Source: Ophiosphaerella korrae
Taxonomy: Eukaryota > Ascomycota > Dothideomycetes > Pleosporales > Phaeosphaeriaceae
Length of the DNA stretch: 64,000 nt
Direction: 5' to 3'
NCBI GenBank assembly: GCA_028456385.1
Contig: JALNQF010000090.1
Coordinates: forward strand, 109,315 to 173,314
The notes under the pieces are model-generated. The model made no database searches. It had not been told where the DNA came from and was given only the letters and a program-made list of their open reading frames with translations. A program made the translations under genes and the position numbers. Shown here piece after piece: positions 57,301 to 64,000 of the stretch; within the stretch, counting starts at the first letter, position 1; the number at the start of each line of letters is the position of its first letter.

Positions 57301-60213
57301 TATAAAGTACTAGAAAAATTAGTAGAGAATAAACTATTTCTTAAAATAAGAAAATACAAATTCTATATAAAGGAAATAGATTTCCTTAGATTTATTATTA
57401 AACTAGGAAAAATTAAGATTAACCTAGAAAAGATTAACTTAATTAACGAATAGCTAACACTAAAGAACCTAAAAGAGGTATAATAATTTTATAGGCTAGC
57501 TAACTTTTATAGAAAGTTAATAGTAAGATAGTCTAAAGATATAGAACTAATAACAAGACTTATAAAAAAAGATACGCTATTTAAATAGATAAAAGAATAT
57601 AATAAGGTATTTAAGAAGATTAAGAAGAAGTTTATAGAAAACCTAGTTATTAGAATATATAACCTAGATCTACTAGTAATAGTAAAAACAGACGTATCTA
57701 ACTTAGTCTATAGAATAGCACTAATACAAGAAGACCTAGGAACTAAAAAGGAATACTTAGTTAAGTACTACTCTAAGAAAATAAAGCTAGTAGAGCTTAA
57801 TTACCTAATCTATAATAAAGAAATACTAGTAATCTATAAAGTATTTAAATAATAGAGAGTATACTTATAAAGAGTAAAATATTAAATAAAGGTCTATATA
57901 GACTATAGGAATCTTATAGGATTTATAATAAATAAAGAACTATTATAACAATATATAAAATAGTAGGAATTCCTATTAATATTTAATATAGAGATTATAT
58001 ATATAAAAGGGAAAGATAATTAATTTATAAACGCCCTTAGTAGAAGACTAGACTTATAAGAAGAAGTAAGCGCTACTAGAATAGTTCTAGTTAAAAACAA
58101 AGAAGGATACTTAGTCCTAAATATACTTAAAATAGCTGTAATACTTAAAAGAAAAAGTAGCGAGCTAGATAAATAGATTTAGAAAATAATACAAGAAGTA
58201 TCTAAAGAAATAAGAAAATTAGAGATCTAAGAAGGACTTACATAAGCTTATAGAAGAATATATATTCTAAAGAAGATTTAAAGAGAATTTATATAACAAT
58301 TCTATAAATTACTAGTATATAGTTACTAAGGTATTAAAAAAATATTAAATAGACTACTATAAGATTACTATATTCTAAGAGTAAGATAACTAGTAGAAGA
58401 AGTAATATAAGACTATATAGAATACTAGAGAAATAAGTATAGTAGATACGTATTATATAGAATACTATAACTAATAGAAGTATTAGGATAACTATAGAGA
58501 GTTATTATAATAGACTTTATTACAAAGTTACCTAAGTCTAAACACCTAATATTAGGAGTTAAGTATAATAGAATCCTAATAATAGTAGATAAACTTATAA
58601 AGTATTTATACTTTAGACTATATAAAGAGAAAAGTAAGATAGAGGTTACTATATATTAGGTTCTAGGAACTGTAATTAGCTAATATAGACTACTAGATAA
58701 GATTATTATAGATAGAAACGTACAATTTATATTAAAATTATAGAGAATAATAATAGCGTAATTAAGAATTAGATATATAATATCTATAGTATACTACCTA
58801 TAGATAGATAGATAGTTAGAACAAATAAATTAGATAGTTAAATAGTACCTAAGATACTACCTTAACTACAACTAGAATAACTAGGTATAGCTACTACCTA
58901 TAGTATAGCTAGTATATAACAGCGCAAAGAATATAATAATAAGAGTATTACTCTTCTTTATAAACTATAGATTTAACCCTAATATATATAGAATACTAAG
59001 AGAATAAATATCTTAGTCCTTAAGAGGAGAAAACTTCGCTAATAGACTTAAAGAAATATATAATTAACTAAGATAAGACGTAGAATTCCTATATAATCGC
59101 ATAGCTAAGTACTATAACAAGAAATATAAAGAAAGACCCTAATTTAGAGAGGAAGAAAAAGTATAGTTAGTACGAAAAAATATTAAGAGTAAGAGACTAA
59201 GTTTAAAACTAGACTACGTTAAGATAAGACTATATAAAATTAAGAAAAAAGTTATACTAGTTATATTTAAATTAAAGCTACTAGATAAGATAAGGATATA
59301 CCTTATATTCTATATATTACTACTAGAAAAAGTACTATAAGACGTAGAACTACTAGTGTATAAAGTAAATATATATAGAGAATAAGAGGAATAGGAAGTT
59401 AAAAAAATTCTAGTATACTAGTTCTATAATAGAAAGAACTACTACTTAGTAAAATAGATAGGTATAGACGAGAAAAGATAACTATAAGAAAATATATAGA
59501 AACTAGAAGATAATCTTAGCTACCTTATAAAATTAGAAGAGTTCTAAAATTAAAACCCTCTAGAACACCTAGTAGTAAACTAAGAGAACTAATATTACTA
59601 CTATTAAATAGAGAGGTAATAGGAACGTTTAATATAGGACCTACTATAGTAATATTAAATACTTTATCTAAGTCTAGCTTAGCTTCTAGAGCTACTAACT
59701 ACTTAGCTAATTTCTTATTATTTAACGCCTTTATCTTATAAAGGTAAGAGAAATAAGCCTAATTCTCTACTAGCTTACTCTACGTAAGCTCTTAGATCTA
59801 CTTATACTTAGCTTTAGCTACTACAATTTTAGATAGTAGTTTTTCTTAAGTCTAGTTAATAGCTTTCCTTATTATTATTAAGCCTAGATATAAAGATAAG
59901 CGTAATAAATATATATTTAGAAAGAGAAATACTAGACACGTTATAAGAACTATATATATTTATATAGATATATACTTTATAAGCCTTACTATTATTTATA
60001 AAAATAATATAAAGAAGAGACTTAAGATTTAACTTAGGAGAAGTATAATAAAAATAAAGGAATATCTTAACAATATTACGTAATACGCAATTAGTAAAGA
60101 GATAGTAATAATATATAGATAAAATAACTATAGAAAGTAATAAAGAACTATAGATTAATAAAGAAAGTAGATTAATAACTTTAGCTCTAGAGTAGATAAA
60201 TAAAAGACTACTT

Positions 60214-60227
60214 AGAAGAGGAGATAG
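60214..60227 (+). other. Polypurine tract of copy 2
   Basis: AGAAGAGGAGATAG directly precedes the 3' LTR. Confidence 0.65.
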
Positions 60228-60657
60228 TATTATAATAGTAATAGAAGAGCTATAGATAGAACTAATTAGTCCTATAATAATAGACTTAGACTTATATAAC
60301 TCTAAGGAGTATAAACTTAATTAGGAGACTACGCATAATTAAAATACCTAGGGTAATCTATAATCTATAGACTCTTAGTATTAATAGATTATAGATTAAG
60401 ATAATCTACAATCTATTAGTTTTAGTAATAATAGATTATAGATTATAATAAGTATATAGTTAATAGAATATATATTATTAGGATATTATTAGTAATCTAA
60501 TCTCTTAACTATAGAGCGCTAATACAAGATAGTTACAAAATATCTTCTATTATTTATAGTTTATTATAGATTACTATACAAGCCTATATTATTACTTCTT
60601 AATCTACTAACACCTTAATTAGGTATTAGGAAGTCGACCCTAGTAACACCTATAACA
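60228..60657 (+). repeat. 3' LTR of copy 2
   Basis: 430 bp, colinear with the 5' LTR. Differences are mostly transitions, including loss of the terminal TG. Confidence 0.9.
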
Positions 60658-60662
60658 ATAAG
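60658..60662 (+). repeat. Right target-site duplication ATAAG of copy 2
   Basis: Direct copy of 53617-53621, after which copy 3 interior sequence resumes. Confidence 0.88.
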
Positions 60663-62160
60663 TAGCTAAAGTACTCTTAAGTAGTTATAAATTAGATAAT
60701 ATAGTATAGAAAGTAATTTAAGACTATATAAATAACTTAATCTTTAAGAAAGAAAATATAAAAATAGTAATTAATACCTTAGAAGTATAGAATAAAGAAC
60801 TATAAGATTATTTAATGTAAAATAAAGTATAAATTAAAGCTATTATTAAAGGATAGAACTAGATAGAACTAATTACTTAATAACTAGAGATAAGCGTAAC
60901 AAAGAAGCTACCTAAAATACTTATCTTTAAGAAGTTTAATAGAATAAGAGAAAAGCTAAAAACTTTTATAGTATTAGTATAACTCTAGATAGATATATAA
61001 GTACTATACTTTAATATAGAAGAAAAAAAAGTAATATATATTAGATTATACTTTAAAGAAGATATAATAAGATAGTATAAACCTTACTAGATAGACTATA
61101 TAATATACGCGCTAATAGCCTAGAAAGATAAAACTAAAGCTATTTTTAGAAGTTAGAAATACTTTACTAAATAAATAAGAGTAGTATTTAGAGATATAGA
61201 TATTACCTAATAAGCTAAAAAAAAACTTAAAAGACTTATATAATAAAAGAGTATCTTTAAGTATATATTATAGTTTAAATAACTATTATAGAATATAGAA
61301 TAGAATAAATTAGCTCTAATATTATAATTTAAATAAAGATTAAATAAAAAAATCTAATATAAAATAATCTATATAGAGAAACTAAAGATACTAGAAGCTC
61401 TAAAATAATAAGTAATATAAATAGATAATAATCTTTAAAAATAGAAGAAGAATAAGTATAGTAGCTAACCTAGAAACTAGGACGTTAGAGACCTTATAAT
61501 CCTTAACGCTAATAAAGATAAGAGAAAGAAGAAGAATAAAGACTTTATATACTATAACTATAGTAAAAAAAGCTATAATATAAAGGACTACTAATTATAA
61601 AAGAAGAAAGATATAGTATACTATAAATATAGAAAACTAAGATACTTTGTAAAAGACTATAGAAGTAAAGACTATAAGAAAAATAAAGAAATATAGTTAA
61701 AAATAACTAAAATAAGAAGAAAGTACTAAAAGTATAAGCTAAACCTTAAGAGAAAGTAGCTAGAAGTAAAGAAATATAATATATAATACTCTATTAGACC
61801 TTTTATTATAAAGATAACTACTATATATATTTTTCTAGTAAATAAAAAGTAAAGTATTTCTTATAATAAAGAAATAAAGTAGTAGTAATAAAAGAAAGAA
61901 TAAAAGCGTAGCTAGAAGAAATAGCGTATATAATAGACTTACTAATAGAAGACTTAGAAAGAGAAAAGCTTTAGACTCTATTAATCTAAGCTAAAAAACT
62001 AGTACTAAATAAAGAAACTAATATAGCTTCTTCTAAAAGACTATAAAAAAGTAAAAAAGAAGCTAGTATAAAAGGTATAGAGTATACCTAGATAGATATA
62101 TATAGTTATAATAGCTATATAATAATAGATATAGAGAAATAAAATAAATAATAGAAGTTT
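60663..62160 (+). mobile_element. Copy 3, interior right of the nested insertion (gag region, truncated)
   Basis: Continues the element interrupted at 53616. The sequence matches the gag part of copies 1 and 2 (zinc-knuckle relic near 61560-61680) and stops about at TAATAGAAGTTT, where it meets the minus-strand LTR of copy 4. The rest of its pol and its 3' LTR are missing. Confidence 0.75.
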
Positions 62161-62547
62161 TATAATAGGCTTACTAGAGTTAACGTCTTAATAAGCTTAG
62201 AGTTATTAGTAAATTAAGAGGTAATAGTAAAAGTTTATATTATAATCTATAATAAGCTATAAATAATAGAATATATTTTATAACTATCTAAATATTATTA
62301 CTTGTAGTTAATAATTAAATTACTAATACTATTCTAATAATATATATTACTACTAACTATATTCTTAGGCTTCTTAGCTAGCTTTATACTTTATATTTAC
62401 TAAGATTATAAATTATAAATTTATTACGTATCTCTATTATAGTTAACCTCTTAGTCTAGTTTATTATTTTATAGATTATATATATAGTTATTATCTATAG
62501 TAAAGCTAATTAGTTTAAATTAGTTTTCTCTTATTATAATTATAATA
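62161..62547 (-). repeat. LTR of copy 4 (3' LTR on the minus strand)
   Basis: About 387 bp, aligned at both ends to the reverse complement of the 430-bp LTR, with internal deletions and no intact termini. Confidence 0.65.
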
Positions 62548-64000
62548 CTATTCTTCTCTCTAGGTAGGTTCTTATTTCTCTACCTTAGGCCTAAAGTTAT
62601 TAGTCTAGTTTCTTTATTTATTTCTAACTCTTTATTATTCTTTATATCTTTACGTTCTAACTATAATAAACTCCTTTTTATTACTTATATTACTTATAAT
62701 AGAGTTAAAATATTTCTTTATACTTATTATACTTAATTAAAGCTTACTTACTTTATATCTTTAAAAGATAGTAAATACTATAGTAAGTATATTCTAGCTA
62801 ATATTTAGTATAAGTATATACTATCTAGTATTTCTCTTATAAAGTATAAGTACTTAATTTCTATATAGTTTTTTCTTACTAAGTTATATAAGGCGAGCTA
62901 TTAACTAAGCTTAAAAGATACTATTATTATAGCTTATAGAAGCTAAAGCTAAGTATAAGCTAACTTTTTATAAGCTAGTAGATCTTTATTCTTATATTAA
63001 GCGTCTTTATAAGATAAAAGCTTATAATAATACTAAATTATCTAAATAGTCTTATACTTTAGAGGCTAAGATAAACTTTAAGGATATAGTTTAGGCTATT
63101 CTAGCTTCTATTACGTTAGACGTTCCTAATACCTCTCTATTTAGCGCTAGTACTACTAATTTTCTTAGTTTACTATAAAGTAGTCTAGAGGATTTTAACT
63201 TTAGAAGTCCTCTAGTTTCTTAAAGTAGTTAAGATTATCTTCTAGTTCTTATATTTCTTTCTATAGTTATCCTTTTTTATTTATACTTATCTATTTTACT
63301 AGGTAGTAGTTTCTACTATTATAGAATTAATATACTAAGATTTTTTTAACTTTCTATTCTTCTTATTCTCTATATATATCTATTTTATATACTAGTAGTT
63401 CTACTTCTTATAGTACTATCTTAAGTAGTACTATGTAAAAGGTTAGGTATATCTTTATCTTATTTAGTAGTATTAGTTTAAATATAACTAGCGTAACTTC
63501 TTTTTTAATTTTATATAGTTTTATCCTAATATAGTCTAGTTTAAAACTTAGTTTTTTACTCTTAATATTTTTTTATACTAACTATACTTTTTCTCTTTTT
63601 TTAAATTAAAGTCTTTCTTTATACTTTTTATTATAGTACTTTACTATTTAATTATATAGGAATTCTATATCCTATTTTAATTAATTATATATTTCTCTAA
63701 GTCTATTAATAGAGTTTTCTTCTTATAAAGTCTAAGATTCTATATTCTTTAGTATTTTATACGTACTAGAGTTAAATCTAAAGTTTATAAAGAAAAGTAA
63801 TACTTTTATTACTATATTCTTTACGCTATTATATACTAACTATACTATAGGTAATAGCTATACCTAATTATTTTAGTTATAGTTAAAGTAGTATCTTAAA
63901 TACTATTCTACTATCTAATTTATTTATTCTAATTATCTATCTATTTATAGATAATATACTATTAATATAGTATATTATATTCCTAATTATACTATTATTA
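62161..64000 (-). mobile_element. Minus-strand copy 4 of the same retrotransposon, running off the window
   Basis: A shortened LTR in reverse orientation (about 62161-62547) is followed by interior sequence that is the reverse complement of the region before the 3' LTR of copy 1, then of the chromodomain-like tail and integrase. At 64000 it has reached the integrase core. Its junction with copy 3 suggests that it inserted into, or recombined with, that copy. Confidence 0.78.

Larger units (their letters stand above)
53622..60657 (+). mobile_element. Full-length Ty3/Gypsy retrotransposon, copy 2, nested in copy 3 (RIP-inactivated)
   Basis: Element of 7036 bp with 430-bp LTRs (53622-54051 and 60228-60657), the same family and orientation as copy 1, flanked by ATAAG. 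The 5' LTR keeps canonical TG...CA ends (TGTTACG...TATAACA). The decayed interior again shows gag, RT (YLDN box near 57242), RNase H, integrase and chromodomain-like tail. AGAAGAGGAGATAG forms the polypurine tract. It retains slightly more CG, GC and TG than copy 1, which suggests younger age or fewer RIP cycles. It sits inside the beginning of another copy of the same family. Confidence 0.92.
43841..64000. repeat. AT-rich, RIP-mutated repeat block
   Basis: From about 43840 onward the sequence is overwhelmingly A and T, CpA and TpG are nearly absent, ATG codons are almost missing, and residual C occurs mainly before T or C. This is the footprint of repeat-induced point mutation (CpA to TpA) acting on both strands of repeated DNA. 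The block consists of related LTR retrotransposons, described separately. Confidence 0.95.

Noticed and set aside
44100..64000. Repeated words resembling a CRISPR array or satellite
   Set aside because: The recurrences are LTRs and colinear retrotransposon copies several kb apart, not short regularly spaced repeats, and the genome is eukaryotic.

Overview
This window is a chromosome segment from a filamentous ascomycete fungus. Evidence: short spliced introns (about 45-110 bp, GT..AG with GCTAAC/CTGAC-type branch sites), fungal families (Zn2Cys6 regulator, UstYa/DUF3328, DUF2985, GT90, GH85, Mif2, Sae2/Ctp1), and a right-hand third made of extremely AT-rich, RIP-mutated retrotransposons. That two-compartment organisation (gene-bearing, GC-balanced DNA against AT-rich blocks) is typical of Dothideomycetes such as Pleosporales, but the species assignment is inference.

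Layout. 1-2.6 kb: no supported gene. 2.6-4.3 kb: Myb/SANT protein. 4.3-8.9 kb: gene-empty. 8.9-11.5 kb (-): Mif2/CENP-C kinetochore protein, five exons. 12.5-13.4 kb (-): seven-zinc-knuckle CNBP/Byr3-type protein. 14.2-16.1 kb (-): F-box/WD-like protein, divergent from 16.2-18.7 kb (+) Sae2/Ctp1/CtIP DNA-end-resection factor. 19.06-19.6 kb (-): secreted, Kex2-processed repeat precursor, divergent from 20.55-21.65 kb (+) UstYa-family oxidase. 21.8-22.4 kb (-): tRNA-splicing endonuclease subunit Sen15. 22.7-23.3 kb: Ser/Thr-rich cell-wall type protein. 23.8-25.3 kb: DUF2985 membrane protein. 26.0-26.9 kb: glycine-zipper/RD-rich protein. 27.1-30.2 kb (-): Zn2Cys6 transcription factor. 31.5-33.7 kb (-): degraded GH85 ENGase. 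34.2-35.2 kb: alpha/beta hydrolase. 35.6-36.5 kb: ERD2 HDEL receptor. 37.1-37.6 kb: small membrane protein. 38.6-41.7 kb: M1 aminopeptidase. 41.8-43.2 kb (-): GT90 glycosyltransferase.

Near 43.84 kb the composition changes abruptly. From there to 64 kb I read related LTR retrotransposon copies (Ty3/Gypsy, apparently with a C-terminal chromodomain): copy 1 (44104-51138, 430-bp LTRs, 5-bp target duplication AGAAA), a relic element (from 53079) into which complete copy 2 (53622-60657, 430-bp LTRs, duplication ATAAG) is nested, and minus-strand copy 4 (from 62161 to the window end). CpA/TpG are almost absent and reading frames are full of stops, as expected of saturating RIP.

The most interesting locus is the two-gene precursor/UstYa pair at 19.06-21.65 kb. 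A signal-peptide protein with basic cleavage sites and two nearly identical Tyr-rich core repeats faces a membrane-anchored UstYa-type enzyme carrying both HxxHC motifs. This is the architecture of a fungal ribosomally made, cyclised peptide (dikaritin-type RiPP) pathway, with core sequence YIPYAKYG(T/S)YPLPPAE, which I do not recognise as any described product. Other notable points are likely non-AUG or hidden starts in the Myb and aminopeptidase genes (the latter with a mitochondrial-presequence-like extension), a decaying ENGase gene with a poly(A) tract against its 3' splice site, and a GC-AG intron in the peptide precursor.
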